Assembly (NCBI GenBank): GCA_902774925.1
Contig: CACYKE010000022.1
Span: 1-43,736, forward strand
From: an uncultured Prevotellaceae bacterium
GTDB taxonomy: Bacteria > Bacteroidota > Bacteroidia > Bacteroidales > Bacteroidaceae
Length of the DNA stretch: 43,736 nt
Direction of reading: 5' to 3'
Within the stretch, counting starts at the first letter, position 1, and each line of letters begins with the position of its first letter. Of this stretch, positions 1 through 8,663 are shown piece by piece. Both the position numbers and the translations under genes were made by a program. The notes beneath the pieces were generated by a model. The model had not been told where the DNA came from. It saw nothing but the letters and a program-made list of their open reading frames with translations, and did no database searches.

Positions 1-276
1 CTCCACACAGTAGTTGACACCGGTTTGATGGGTGTTCTTGTTGAGTTCGGCATAGTGGACAAGGACGAGACCGTTCTTCAGATGCGGGAATTCAAGCCTG
101 GTCTGGGCCTCGATAGGACCTGTCGTATTCTTGTTGTCGTTGGTGACAACAGCAGGTTTGTCATTGTTACCGTTGTCAGGGTTATTGTTGGGACCGTCGT
201 CGCCGCCACTACTACAGGCTGACAACGAGAAAACTGTGGTCAAAAGGAGAAATAGTTTCTGGATTGTTTTCATCAT
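1..276 (-). CDS. Secreted lipoprotein, probable DNA/RNA non-specific endonuclease (5' part only)
   Basis: The first 92 codons are present; the rest lies beyond the left edge. The start is ATGATG at 276-271. The N-terminus is a lipoprotein signal peptide ending in the lipobox LSAC (Cys near residue 21), followed by a Gly/Asp/Asn-rich linker. The end of the visible part, with RLEFPHLKNG and then GVNYCVE, resembles the N-terminal part of Bacteroidetes secreted DNA/RNA non-specific endonucleases (NUC1/NucA-like), in which a conserved VNYxxEWD follows. The catalytic DRGH motif would lie outside the window, so the assignment is tentative. It follows rpmE on the same strand behind a terminator. A nuclease here would fit the neighbouring TonB/OB-fold operon and the nuclease at 8664. 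Confidence 0.5.
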   Translation of the reverse strand, partial: MMKTIQKLFLLLTTVFSLSACSSGGDDGPNNNPDNGNNDKPAVVTNDNKNTTGPIEAQTRLEFPHLKNGLVLVHYAELNKNTHQTGVNYCVE

Positions 277-301
277 CTGATAGTTTTAGTATGTATTGGG
301 T

Positions 302-349
302 TAAAAAAGGCGCAGCCATGGGCATATGCAACTACCCTGGACGCGCCTT
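302..349 (-). terminator. Rho-independent terminator after rpmE
   Basis: On the minus strand a stem of AAGGCGC (349-343) pairs with GCGCCTT (314-308), with further partial pairing inside, and is followed by six T residues (307-302). It sits 30 bases beyond the rpmE stop and would separate rpmE from the lipoprotein gene that starts at 276. Confidence 0.75.
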
Positions 350-378
350 AGAGGTCTTGTTCTGTAGCGTGAAATATC

Positions 379-633
379 TTATTTCTTCGCAGCCTTACCG
401 TAGCGGCTCATGAACTTGTCGACGCGACCAGCGGTGTCGACGAGCTTGCTCTTACCGGTATAGAACGGGTGAGAAGTGCTCGAAATTTCAATCTTTACCA
501 CGGGGTAAGTCTCGCCTTCGAACTCTACAGTGTCGTTAGTCTTTGCTGTAGACTGCGAAAGGAACATATCGCCGTTGGACATGTCCTTAAACACGACGGG
601 GCGATAGTTTTCTGGGTGAATACCTTTTTTCAT
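379..633 (-). CDS. rpmE2: 50S ribosomal protein L31 type B
   Basis: This 84-residue protein begins [15 protein letters not shown] and contains the segments [17 protein letters not shown] and VDKFMSRYG that mark L31. It lacks the zinc-binding CxxC pairs of the type A protein, so it is the type B (zinc-independent) form, the usual one in Bacteroidales. It is a component of the large ribosomal subunit at the central protuberance. It has its own strong promoter (684-715) and terminator (302-349), so it is a single-gene unit between the two secreted-protein genes on either side. Confidence 0.95.
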   Translation of the reverse strand: MKKGIHPENYRPVVFKDMSNGDMFLSQSTAKTNDTVEFEGETYPVVKIEISSTSHPFYTGKSKLVDTAGRVDKFMSRYGKAAKK

Positions 634-683
634 TTTTACTTGTTATTTTTTATGTTTACTTAAAATTTTTCGCTTTGAGGGTG

Positions 684-715
684 CAAAGGTACGACTTTTT
701 TTCGAACTGACCAAA
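684..715 (-). promoter_or_regulatory. Promoter of rpmE2
   Basis: On the minus strand TTTG (715-712) is followed after 20 bases by TACCTTTG (691-684), a full match to the Bacteroidetes -33/-7 consensus TTTG...TAnnTTTG. Transcription would begin near 677, about 44 bases before the rpmE2 start. Confidence 0.8.
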
Positions 716-732
716 TATTCCCGCTACTTTTT

Positions 733-2406
733 TTATTCTGCAAAGGTGAAGACCAAGTCTTCGAGGGTGCAGAGCGACTTCTCCTTGGTGTCGGACTTGA
801 AGAGGATGAAGATGGCGTGTTTGCCAGCAAGAGCGTTCTCTTTGGCCTCCTTTGAGACACCTATCGCCATATCCGTGCTGGTCTTCGGCATGTCAGCCTT
901 CAGCGCAATCTCACCAATCTTCTTGCCGCCCTGCGACGCCCATGGACGGTCCATCCAGAGCTCGATAGTGCCGTCGATACCCTCAGGAATGAGGCGCAGA
1001 ACGAGCATCAAGTTCTCTCCTGTAGCCAGGCGCTCGGGGTCAAAGTTGAAGTACTTATAACCCACGATACTGCCGTCGGTGTTGTTTACCACGCGGTTGG
1101 TATTGTTCGTCAAGTCGTAAGGCGCCTCGAAATTGCTGTCAGTGCCATACGACGCCTCTACGTACGAGCCGTAGAACGTGTTGTTAGGCCATTCATGAAC
1201 GGCAGGCTTTGGACCCGTCAGCCAACAGGCGATACCTGCCGAATGACGCTCGAAGGGATTGAGGCCGTTAAGCGCAAAGCCCTCGGAGTTGTATTCTCCC
1301 TCGCTGATTTCCACCTTGCCGCCAGCACCTTCTTCCACCTTGACGGTGATGGGAGCCACCATTGCCTGACGGGCATATTCGTCGGTGCCTGTCTGACGGT
1401 GGTAGAAGACGTACCACTGGCCGTTGATTTCACAAATCGAACCGTGCGTATTGCCGTCAGGAACAGCAGAGGCAATGACATTACCCTGTTCGTCCTTCTC
1501 GCGGGCACGACCGTCGATGATGGTGCCGCCATAGGTCCAGGGACCTAACGGCTTGTCGCTATAGGCATAAGCCAGCGTATAGTTCGACGTGGGCAGGCCG
1601 AATTCGCCGTCCTCCGTGAAGCGACTATAGATAAAGACATACTTATCCTTGATCTTGCGGAGCGACGAAGCCTCGAAGAAGCGGAAAATGCCTGGCTCGT
1701 TTCTGCCGGAAACCATGCCATCTACCACTTCAGTGCCAGGCTTTACGGTACACATCGTCGCAGGGTCTATCTCTGCAGCCATCGAGTGCTCAAAACCCCA
1801 GTAGCCATAGACGCGGCCGTCGTCATCCACAAACACGGCAGGGTCGAAGCCGTAGATGCCGTCCACCTTGTTGGGGTCGTCGGCATTCCAGTTGCACACC
1901 TCGAAGGGTCCCTTGGGGCTGTCGCTCTTGGCAATCAGACCATTGCGGAATCCCGTCTGGTCGTTGGGGAAGAGGTAATAGGTCTTCTTGCCTGTGCTGT
2001 CAGTCACCAGCGTCACGTCAGGTGCATACAACACGTCGGCAGTACCTGCAGAGTCGAATGGCTCGCCCTTGGCATTCTTATTCACCACGAGGATTTCCCC
2101 GTCGTAGCGCCACTGTGTCAAATCCTCTACGGGAGCCGACCACACCACCTGGTCGCGACCACAATACATGGTCTTCAGGTCGTCGTGCGAACCATAAATA
2201 TATACGCGCTGCTTGCCAGGATTGTCCGGATCTTCAAACACATACGGCTCACCATCGGGAATATGTTCCCACAGGGGGAGATAGGGATTGCCCTGAGTAA
2301 TCGGTTCTTGCTTCACGGTGTCGACTTTGTATGAACAGGACGTAAAAAACATGGCGCCGCAGACTATTGCTGCGGCTGCCATATATAAAGATGTTGATTT
2401 CATCAT
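733..2406 (-). CDS. Glycoside hydrolase family 43 lipoprotein
   Basis: The 557-residue product has a lipoprotein signal (FFTSC, Cys24), so it is probably anchored in the outer membrane. The mature part begins with NPYLPLWEHIPDGEP and EDPDNPGKQRVYIYGSHD, the first blade of a GH43 five-bladed propeller with its catalytic-base Asp. FDPAVFVDDDG (pKa-modulating Asp) and FFEASSLRK (acid Glu) follow, so all three active-site carboxylates appear present. A C-terminal beta domain of about 180 residues follows. Characterised GH43 enzymes are mostly arabinofuranosidases or xylosidases; the specificity cannot be read here. It is a paralogue of the GH43 at 18389, with an almost identical opening. Its ATG overlaps the stop of the upstream OB-fold lipoprotein gene (ATGA at 2406-2403), so the two are translationally coupled. 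Confidence 0.88.
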   Translation of the reverse strand: MMKSTSLYMAAAAIVCGAMFFTSCSYKVDTVKQEPITQGNPYLPLWEHIPDGEPYVFEDPDNPGKQRVYIYGSHDDLKTMYCGRDQVVWSAPVEDLTQWRYDGEILVVNKNAKGEPFDSAGTADVLYAPDVTLVTDSTGKKTYYLFPNDQTGFRNGLIAKSDSPKGPFEVCNWNADDPNKVDGIYGFDPAVFVDDDGRVYGYWGFEHSMAAEIDPATMCTVKPGTEVVDGMVSGRNEPGIFRFFEASSLRKIKDKYVFIYSRFTEDGEFGLPTSNYTLAYAYSDKPLGPWTYGGTIIDGRAREKDEQGNVIASAVPDGNTHGSICEINGQWYVFYHRQTGTDEYARQAMVAPITVKVEEGAGGKVEISEGEYNSEGFALNGLNPFERHSAGIACWLTGPKPAVHEWPNNTFYGSYVEASYGTDSNFEAPYDLTNNTNRVVNNTDGSIVGYKYFNFDPERLATGENLMLVLRLIPEGIDGTIELWMDRPWASQGGKKIGEIALKADMPKTSTDMAIGVSKEAKENALAGKHAIFILFKSDTKEKSLCTLEDLVFTFAE

Positions 2407-4529
2407 TGATACTGAATTGTTATTGCAGAAATACGGAACTGAGTGCCACCGCTATTTCCACTCTCCAGCCAGTTGACAACTTTCAGTGTGCTACTGTTAA
2501 CACCAGAGAATGTTACATGGGCGTCATCCTTGGAAGGAGTAATCTTACTACTACCTTCACCATACATCTCGTCATTGCCTTTATAGGCTGTGCCGCTGTA
2601 AGTGTCGTAAGCGAATATGACCTTGGCAATCTTCTTGCTACCAGCATTAATGGTGATAGAATTACGAGCGTAGATACGGATAATCTTGGTACTCTCATGG
2701 TAGATAGGAGCAGTCTTTCCGTCTTCCTGTGCAACAGCAATCGTTGTGCCGTCACTCAGCTTGATAGCTGCCAGATTGCTGCAATCCAAGTCGCCGAAAG
2801 CAGCTGAAATCTCGTTGCCACCAGTTCCACTTCCGCCGCCGCTATCGCCATCGACTTCAGGAGCCTGACCGTTGACGCTTACGAGATAAGCACCAGTTGC
2901 GGTTTCAGGTGTGTTGCCCTTATAGTTAACGACAGGACCATAGACGATAATCGTAGCTCCCTTCGGAATCTTGTAGCCTTCCTTGATGCCTTTTCCGTCC
3001 TTGTCTTTAACGCGGAACACCTTGAATTTATCAGAAGAACCTTCTGTGTCGACGATGTCTACTTCAACATTCTTATAGCTATTAACAGTATATTCTGCAT
3101 CAGCGATTCCCTTGATATAGTACTTCTCTGTAGAAGCGGTCTGGCCAACTTCTTGACACTTGGCTATAGCAGCGGCAACATTAAACGGATCATTCTGTGT
3201 TCCAGTTCCCTTGGCACCACCAGTGTCACCACCGCCTCCACCACCAGTATTGCCATTAAGTGAGTAGATATAACTCTTGTTGGCAGAAGTCTCTGGGGTA
3301 TTACCTTTATAGTTAATCACCTTACCGCAGATAACCACTTCGTTACCAACCTCTGGCGTCACACCTTCCGTGTACTTAACATTGCCAAGATAGAGTGTGC
3401 GGAATACATAGAACTGCTCGCCGCTCTCCGAGCCATCGTCAGAAATGTAGAACGAAGCATTACCATATTGCGTATTGAACTCGCCATTGTTGGCATATTT
3501 TACAAGCTTACCCTTGATGTAGACATCGTTGGGAGATTCGACGTCCGCACCCAAAGTAGCAATATATTTGATGACGCCGGCTGCATTATAAGGATCGGCC
3601 AGTGTACCAGTACCCTTGGCATCACCACCAGAAGGAGTGCCACCCTTGGTCAGCTTCACGATGTAGTTGCCCTGAGCAACTTCTGGAGTGACATTGCCAT
3701 TATTGACGTACTTGGTCAGTTTACCCAATACTACCACTTCGTCACCAACATTAATCTGACCAGGAGCTGTAAAGTCGGTATTGTCGATGTTCTTTCCGCG
3801 GAATACGGTCAGCTCGTTCGTACCGTCGGAGATGACGTAATCGATGTTCTTGTATGTTGCAATCTTGTCATCAGCAGTCTTGATTTTGGTAATCTTACCG
3901 GCGACATAAGCGTCCTCCTTCGTAGTACCATTGTCTTCCAACTTATTGATATACTCCAAAGCCTTAGCGACAGTGATAGGAGCGTCCTTGGTACCTAACG
4001 TTTCCGTAGCAGGTGTCGAGCCGCCACCCTTAGTGCCGTTGAGAGAGTACAGCCAAGCAGCATTGGCAGATGTCTCAGGGGTGTTACCCTTGTAGTTGAC
4101 CACCTTACCGCACATGATTACCTCATTACCTTCCTTGATGTTGGGGTCGCTGGGGTTGCTATAACTTTGACCATCAAAGTATTTCACACGATAGCAGAGG
4201 AACTTGTTGCCGCCATCTTCAGTGTCAGACACCTCGAAGGTAGCGTTACCATACTGTGTACCGTAAGCCTCAGTAATAGAAGTGATAATACCCTTGAAAT
4301 AAACATCCTTGGGTGATGCGACGTCAGCTCCAAGACCACTGACATACTCTATGACACCGGCAATGTTGAAGGGGTCAGCCTCAGTACCAGTACCTGAAGG
4401 TTCAATGACAACAACATCGTCACTTTTTGGTGGAACGACTTCTCCAAAGGGAGATGGAACGTCCTCACAGCTTGTGAATGTGAAGGCCATCAGGGCCAAC
4501 GCAATCAGATAATTAAATTTCCTTTTCAT
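2403..4529 (-). CDS. Lipoprotein with four tandem OB-fold-like (DUF6359-type) repeats
   Basis: The 708-residue product starts with a lipoprotein signal peptide (FTFTSC, Cys21). Four repeats of about 120 residues follow (roughly 46-167, 178-293, 304-428, 441-559). Each opens with a GTGTxxDPxNxA-like motif, has a central YGNAxFxISD-like strand, a VFR-like strand, and closes with a GKVVNYKGNTPET-like motif. This is the pattern of small OB-fold-like beta barrels seen in Bacteroidetes surface lipoproteins, and the same module ends the next upstream protein. A different beta-rich domain (about 575-708) closes the chain. OB folds bind nucleic acids or oligosaccharides. The gene lies between the DUF5689 gene and the GH43 gene in an operon behind the TonB receptor, so a surface binding role is likely. 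The ligand is unknown. Confidence 0.75.
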   Translation of the reverse strand: MKRKFNYLIALALMAFTFTSCEDVPSPFGEVVPPKSDDVVVIEPSGTGTEADPFNIAGVIEYVSGLGADVASPKDVYFKGIITSITEAYGTQYGNATFEVSDTEDGGNKFLCYRVKYFDGQSYSNPSDPNIKEGNEVIMCGKVVNYKGNTPETSANAAWLYSLNGTKGGGSTPATETLGTKDAPITVAKALEYINKLEDNGTTKEDAYVAGKITKIKTADDKIATYKNIDYVISDGTNELTVFRGKNIDNTDFTAPGQINVGDEVVVLGKLTKYVNNGNVTPEVAQGNYIVKLTKGGTPSGGDAKGTGTLADPYNAAGVIKYIATLGADVESPNDVYIKGKLVKYANNGEFNTQYGNASFYISDDGSESGEQFYVFRTLYLGNVKYTEGVTPEVGNEVVICGKVINYKGNTPETSANKSYIYSLNGNTGGGGGGDTGGAKGTGTQNDPFNVAAAIAKCQEVGQTASTEKYYIKGIADAEYTVNSYKNVEVDIVDTEGSSDKFKVFRVKDKDGKGIKEGYKIPKGATIIVYGPVVNYKGNTPETATGAYLVSVNGQAPEVDGDSGGGSGTGGNEISAAFGDLDCSNLAAIKLSDGTTIAVAQEDGKTAPIYHESTKIIRIYARNSITINAGSKKIAKVIFAYDTYSGTAYKGNDEMYGEGSSKITPSKDDAHVTFSGVNSSTLKVVNWLESGNSGGTQFRISAITIQYQ

Positions 4530-4562
4530 ATCTTTTAGTTTTTATTGTTCGTTATTGAATGC

Positions 4563-5852
4563 TTACTTCTTCTTTCCGTTCTGTTCGTAGATGTAGCTGC
4601 CTTGGGCAAACTGAGGCGTATTGCCTTTGTAGTTCACCACCTTACCATAGACGGTGACTTCGTCGCCCTCCTTGAGCGTTGCACCGGCATTGAACTTCAC
4701 ATTGTTCAGACCGTAGCCGCGATACACCTGGAACGAGCCTGTCGAGCCGTCCTTCTGATCAGAGATCAGATAGGTGGCATTACCATAGCTTCCACTGGTA
4801 TCTATATCTGTGATTTTAACCACATAACCTTTGGCATAGACAGGACCTGCCTGAGCATCAGCTGCCAGGGCCTTGGTGAATTTGGTGACAGCTGCAACGT
4901 TATACGGGTCTGCCTCCGTACCACTTCCAGAAGGAGTTGCCACAGGAGCAGGTTCAGTGCTCGACGCAGTGATATCACTTAACCTACGCATCAGAATCTG
5001 CCAGGTGTCGTTGTAACGTGTTGCCACACCCGTGATATCAACCAATCCTGTGGGCAGTAACGTCTTGGCAAAGTCGGCATAGGTGCTGGTGCGTACCACG
5101 ACATTGCTCAAACCGCTGATGACGCGGTTGGCACAGTTGGCCGTCAATGGCACACTGCCGTCGCTGGGTGCAAACACAGCCTTCCCGTCAGCCTCAGCCA
5201 GTGAAACGCCCTTCAGGGTGATCAGCTTGCCACAATCCTTGCTGATATCCAGTGAGTTGAAATTCCATTTCACCTCGATAGGGGTTGCTGTCTTACCTGC
5301 CACAGTACCAATCAGTTTGTAATGATCCTTCCAGATGTAACGGCTCATACGGCCGACCTGCGGCGTAGCACCTTCTTTATTGGGATTGGTATAGGTGGTA
5401 CCAATCTGAGGCTGTTTGCCATAGCCACCGATATACAGGCCTTGTAATTCTATAAGAATCTCCTGACCTACAGGTAGTGCTGCGTACAGTCCGCTCTGTG
5501 AGACGCTGATAGCAATGGCTGCCGTATTATCCTGGATATACAGGCTGTTGTAGATGTTGCCCTCCTCGTCGTTACCAGTGACGATACCCTTGATCTGCAT
5601 GGGCTGCTTCACCTCCTTCAGGCTATTGTTGTTGATTTCGTTGCTATAGAGCGCTATCACCTCGGCAATGGTCTTCAGGTTGGTTTCCTTCAGATATTTG
5701 TTGCCGTAAGCCTCTATACCCTTTTCCGTAGAAGGCGCATCCCAGTCCTTGTCTTGACACGAGGAGATGAGATTAGTGAGAACGGGAACCAGCAATGCCA
5801 GCATTCCTGCCTTCACAGCCTTCTTCACCTTATTATATATATAGGTAGTCAT
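4563..5852 (-). CDS. DUF5689 / OB-fold lipoprotein
   Basis: The 429-residue lipoprotein has a lipobox (NLISSC, Cys32). Its first part (about 40-280) resembles DUF5689: an opening TIAEVIALY helix, then PMQIKGIVTGNDEEGNIYNSLYIQD, typical of an OB-type beta barrel. The last 110 residues are one copy of the GSGTEADPYNVA...GKVVNYKGNTPQ repeat found four times in the next gene. In Bacteroidetes, DUF5689 proteins are commonly encoded next to TonB-dependent receptors, as here, where the receptor gene ends 30 bases upstream. A role as surface ligand-binding partner of the receptor, in the place SusD would occupy, is an inference. Confidence 0.75.
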   Translation of the reverse strand: MTTYIYNKVKKAVKAGMLALLVPVLTNLISSCQDKDWDAPSTEKGIEAYGNKYLKETNLKTIAEVIALYSNEINNNSLKEVKQPMQIKGIVTGNDEEGNIYNSLYIQDNTAAIAISVSQSGLYAALPVGQEILIELQGLYIGGYGKQPQIGTTYTNPNKEGATPQVGRMSRYIWKDHYKLIGTVAGKTATPIEVKWNFNSLDISKDCGKLITLKGVSLAEADGKAVFAPSDGSVPLTANCANRVISGLSNVVVRTSTYADFAKTLLPTGLVDITGVATRYNDTWQILMRRLSDITASSTEPAPVATPSGSGTEADPYNVAAVTKFTKALAADAQAGPVYAKGYVVKITDIDTSGSYGNATYLISDQKDGSTGSFQVYRGYGLNNVKFNAGATLKEGDEVTVYGKVVNYKGNTPQFAQGSYIYEQNGKKK

Positions 5853-5882
5853 AATGAGTGATCTCTAATTACTTGTTTCTAA

Positions 5883-8513
5883 TTAAAATCTATAACCAAG
5901 GTTCAACATGCCGTTGATGCCGTACGAATAGAACTTATACGGGTTGCGGTCGAACTTGTAGACACGGGCACTGCCCACATCGCCAGTGGTTGTATTCACA
6001 GAGTAGTTGCTTCGGCTCTGCTCGAAACCGCCAGTGACCATCTTACGGTTATTCAGCACATTGGTCAGCGAGAGGTTAATCGAGAGCTGTCCTTTCCTCA
6101 TGCGGATGCTCTTACCGATAGAGAGGTCGAGCATGAATCCGCCCTTACCCTCGGCTTGCTCCAAAGCACGATCAAGGATTACCTTCTTACCGTCAACGAT
6201 GTCGTAAACCTTCTCGGCTTCAATGCCAGTGTTCTCGTAAACCTTCTGGCGGTTATCCAAGGTCTTGCCATAGCGGTATGTAGGCGAGTAAGAGAGGTAG
6301 ATGCGGTCGTAGTAGTTACCCATCACGTCGATGAACCATCCGCCACCGCTGTAGCTCAGCGTCAGGTTGAATGCCGACAACGGGGTGCCTCCCTCGCGCA
6401 TACCTTTATTATATACTATATCATTGTGATATGTTCCCTCCGTCGACTTCATGTAGATGACGGGAGCATTATTCACGTACTTAGCGTCGCTGATGGTTCC
6501 CAGTGTCTTGACACTGAACGAAGGCGTTATCTTGTACTTGAGACCCCACTCCAGTCCGTAGTATTCTTTCTGAATACCCGTCATGGATACGTATGTGAAC
6601 GAGTTGGCGTCGTCGTCGTAGAACTGCTGCCACTCAGTAACGTCGTTCAGATGGCTGAAATAACCACTGACGTTGGCCTTGAATTTCGCACTCTCATATT
6701 GCAAGCCGACCTCGCTCGAGAATACTCTCTCGTTTTTCAGGTTCAACACGAAGTCATTGTTAACCTCAGGAGATACAAATACCGTCGAGGCCGTAGGAGC
6801 ACGGAGCTCAAAGCTCAGACCTGCGTTCCATGTCAGACCGTATTTCTTGATGGTATTCGAACTGATACCCCACTTCACGCCGCCATCCAGGAACTTGCCG
6901 ACTTCGCTCTTGCCGTAAGAGGTAACTCCGTTGCCCTGGGATACAGCGATACCGTTCTCCATCTTACCGTCGCGCTGTATGGTGACACCACCAATGCGAC
7001 CAGCGAGGAACGACTGGTAGTTATCCCTATTCCACTTCAGCGAGCCCCACAGCTGAGCCTTGCGTACATGGATATCGTAGTCGTAGCCGTACTTGTCGCC
7101 TTCCTTCAATATGACGTCCTTGTTCCTCAAATCGTAATAAACGTGGGGGTCGCCAATCGAGTAAGTACCCAGCGCGTAGGTATTGATGTTGCGCAGACTA
7201 TTCGAGCCGAGCATATCGTCAATCTTCTTGTAGTGCTGGCCGATATTGGCTGCCAACTGCAGGCCCAAGTTCAAGGCTGTATTCGTGCCGAGCTTGGTAT
7301 TCAGCGTCGAAGCCAAAGACAGATTGATATTGTTGTTGTATCTGGCCGATACGAAATATGATGCGTCACGTCCTGTGGCATTACCCTGTACGTTGGCTAA
7401 ATACAGCCTGTCCCAGTTAATCTGGCGGTTTTCCTCGCTACCACTCAGATAAGCCCATGCGCGCCAGAAATCCTGATATCCGCTCACAGTACGTCCGGCG
7501 ACATCCTCAGGATACCATACGTCGTAGTAGCTCGACGGCAGGTTCTTCCAGTAGTTGGGTTTGGGGTTCTCGCTGTCGTTATACTCCAGGTTGGTGCTCT
7601 TGTAGATGGAGTAGCGTCCTGTCAGCGAGGTGATCAGCTTCGTGTCCTGTCCGATGTTCCAGTCCCAAGTAAGCATGGCTGTGGGAGCAAAGTCGTTGAT
7701 GACACGAGCGCTACGCTTCTTACCGTCTTGGTAACCCCAGTTTGGATTGTAGAAGTAGCTGTTGGCAATCCAATACATCTCATCCGTTGCAGGGCCCTGA
7801 GCAGCACGTTCTGTGGGATTGCCCCAAGTGACGAACGAGAGGGCGTGCTTGTCGTTCAGCTTCTTCTCAGCACCCAGGAAGTAGGACAGCGAATTGTAGA
7901 ACGTACCTGGGACATTGGCTGTCGCCATGTTCGCCCAACGGTAAGTAACGTTAGCCGAGAAAGCCCAACCGTCCGGACGCAAGCCACTATTATAAGTGTA
8001 CATCGCGCGTACCGTATAATTACGGTTGGCTCCCGTCAGCGTCACTCGCTGGCCTGTAGCCATAGCGCTGGGACGGAAATTGTAGTTGTTCGAACCACCC
8101 ATTCCCGCTACAGCGAAGTTGTTAAACTCGAACGGCAGTGCGTTTTCCACGCCACGGGTCTGTTGATTCAGACCTCCCACGAGTGAATAGCGGAACTGAC
8201 CGCTCTCCATGTCGTTCATCTGGACACCGTTGATGTAGATCTCATTGTACTTTTGGTTAAAAGCACGATAACGGAAGCGAACAGGGCTCCATGTGTAACC
8301 TACTTGCGACGCATAGACATTCTGGTTTGACGAAATAATCGTCACGTTCTGCGACATGTCATCGTCGTCGCCCAACTGAGCTTCCGTGAAAGTGAAGGCT
8401 TGCTCGCTGCTGACGGACTCCTGATCAGCCGATTGCTTAGGTTCATCGGTCTGTGCCAGTGCCGTTGTTGCGATGAAAAGTGCCATCACTGCAATTTTGA
8501 GCTTTTTCTGCAT
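5883..8513 (-). CDS. TonB-dependent outer-membrane receptor (SusD-less type)
   Basis: The 876-residue product has a signal peptide (cleavage after TTALAQ). A plug-like region contains EIYINGVQMNDMESGQFRYS, followed by a long stretch of amphipathic beta strands and a C-terminal aromatic ending GMLNLGYRF, as in outer-membrane barrels. It lacks the N-terminal carboxypeptidase-regulatory domain of classical SusC proteins, and no SusD gene is next to it. Two OB-fold/DUF5689 lipoproteins follow instead. It would import a ligand across the outer membrane using TonB. It is the first gene of a leftward operon with its promoter at 8553-8560, divergent from the nuclease gene at 8664. Confidence 0.85.
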   Translation of the reverse strand: MQKKLKIAVMALFIATTALAQTDEPKQSADQESVSSEQAFTFTEAQLGDDDDMSQNVTIISSNQNVYASQVGYTWSPVRFRYRAFNQKYNEIYINGVQMNDMESGQFRYSLVGGLNQQTRGVENALPFEFNNFAVAGMGGSNNYNFRPSAMATGQRVTLTGANRNYTVRAMYTYNSGLRPDGWAFSANVTYRWANMATANVPGTFYNSLSYFLGAEKKLNDKHALSFVTWGNPTERAAQGPATDEMYWIANSYFYNPNWGYQDGKKRSARVINDFAPTAMLTWDWNIGQDTKLITSLTGRYSIYKSTNLEYNDSENPKPNYWKNLPSSYYDVWYPEDVAGRTVSGYQDFWRAWAYLSGSEENRQINWDRLYLANVQGNATGRDASYFVSARYNNNINLSLASTLNTKLGTNTALNLGLQLAANIGQHYKKIDDMLGSNSLRNINTYALGTYSIGDPHVYYDLRNKDVILKEGDKYGYDYDIHVRKAQLWGSLKWNRDNYQSFLAGRIGGVTIQRDGKMENGIAVSQGNGVTSYGKSEVGKFLDGGVKWGISSNTIKKYGLTWNAGLSFELRAPTASTVFVSPEVNNDFVLNLKNERVFSSEVGLQYESAKFKANVSGYFSHLNDVTEWQQFYDDDANSFTYVSMTGIQKEYYGLEWGLKYKITPSFSVKTLGTISDAKYVNNAPVIYMKSTEGTYHNDIVYNKGMREGGTPLSAFNLTLSYSGGGWFIDVMGNYYDRIYLSYSPTYRYGKTLDNRQKVYENTGIEAEKVYDIVDGKKVILDRALEQAEGKGGFMLDLSIGKSIRMRKGQLSINLSLTNVLNNRKMVTGGFEQSRSNYSVNTTTGDVGSARVYKFDRNPYKFYSYGINGMLNLGYRF

Positions 8514-8552
8514 AAGTTGGTTTTTTTGTTAGTTTAATTAGTAATATTGCCG

Positions 8553-8560
8553 CAAAGATA
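8553..8560 (-). promoter_or_regulatory. -7 element for the TonB receptor operon
   Basis: TATCTTTG on the minus strand (8560-8553) matches TAnnTTTG and lies 39 bases before the receptor ATG. The upstream DNA is A/T-rich without a clear TTTG at the right distance. Confidence 0.6.
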
Positions 8561-8635
8561 ATAAATAAAATTTAAAAAACACTATATTTTTATATCTTTT
8601 TTCAAAAAAAGTTTGAGATTTAAAAAAAATATCAC

Positions 8636-8643
8636 TATCTTCG
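8636..8643 (+). promoter_or_regulatory. -7 element for the nuclease-udk operon
   Basis: TATCTTCG (8636-8643) is one base off TAnnTTTG and lies 20 bases before the ATG at 8664. It supports choosing that ATG rather than an in-frame TTG at 8613, which lies upstream of the promoter. Confidence 0.5.
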
Positions 8644-8663
8644 CACAAAAATCTGAAACTATT

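Noticed and set aside
5883-8513. SusC of a standard SusC/SusD pair
   Set aside because: No SusD-like gene adjoins it and the N-terminal regulatory domain of SusC is absent.
8613-8663. Longer start for the EEP nuclease
   Set aside because: The upstream in-frame TTG lies before the -7 element and would hide the signal peptide.
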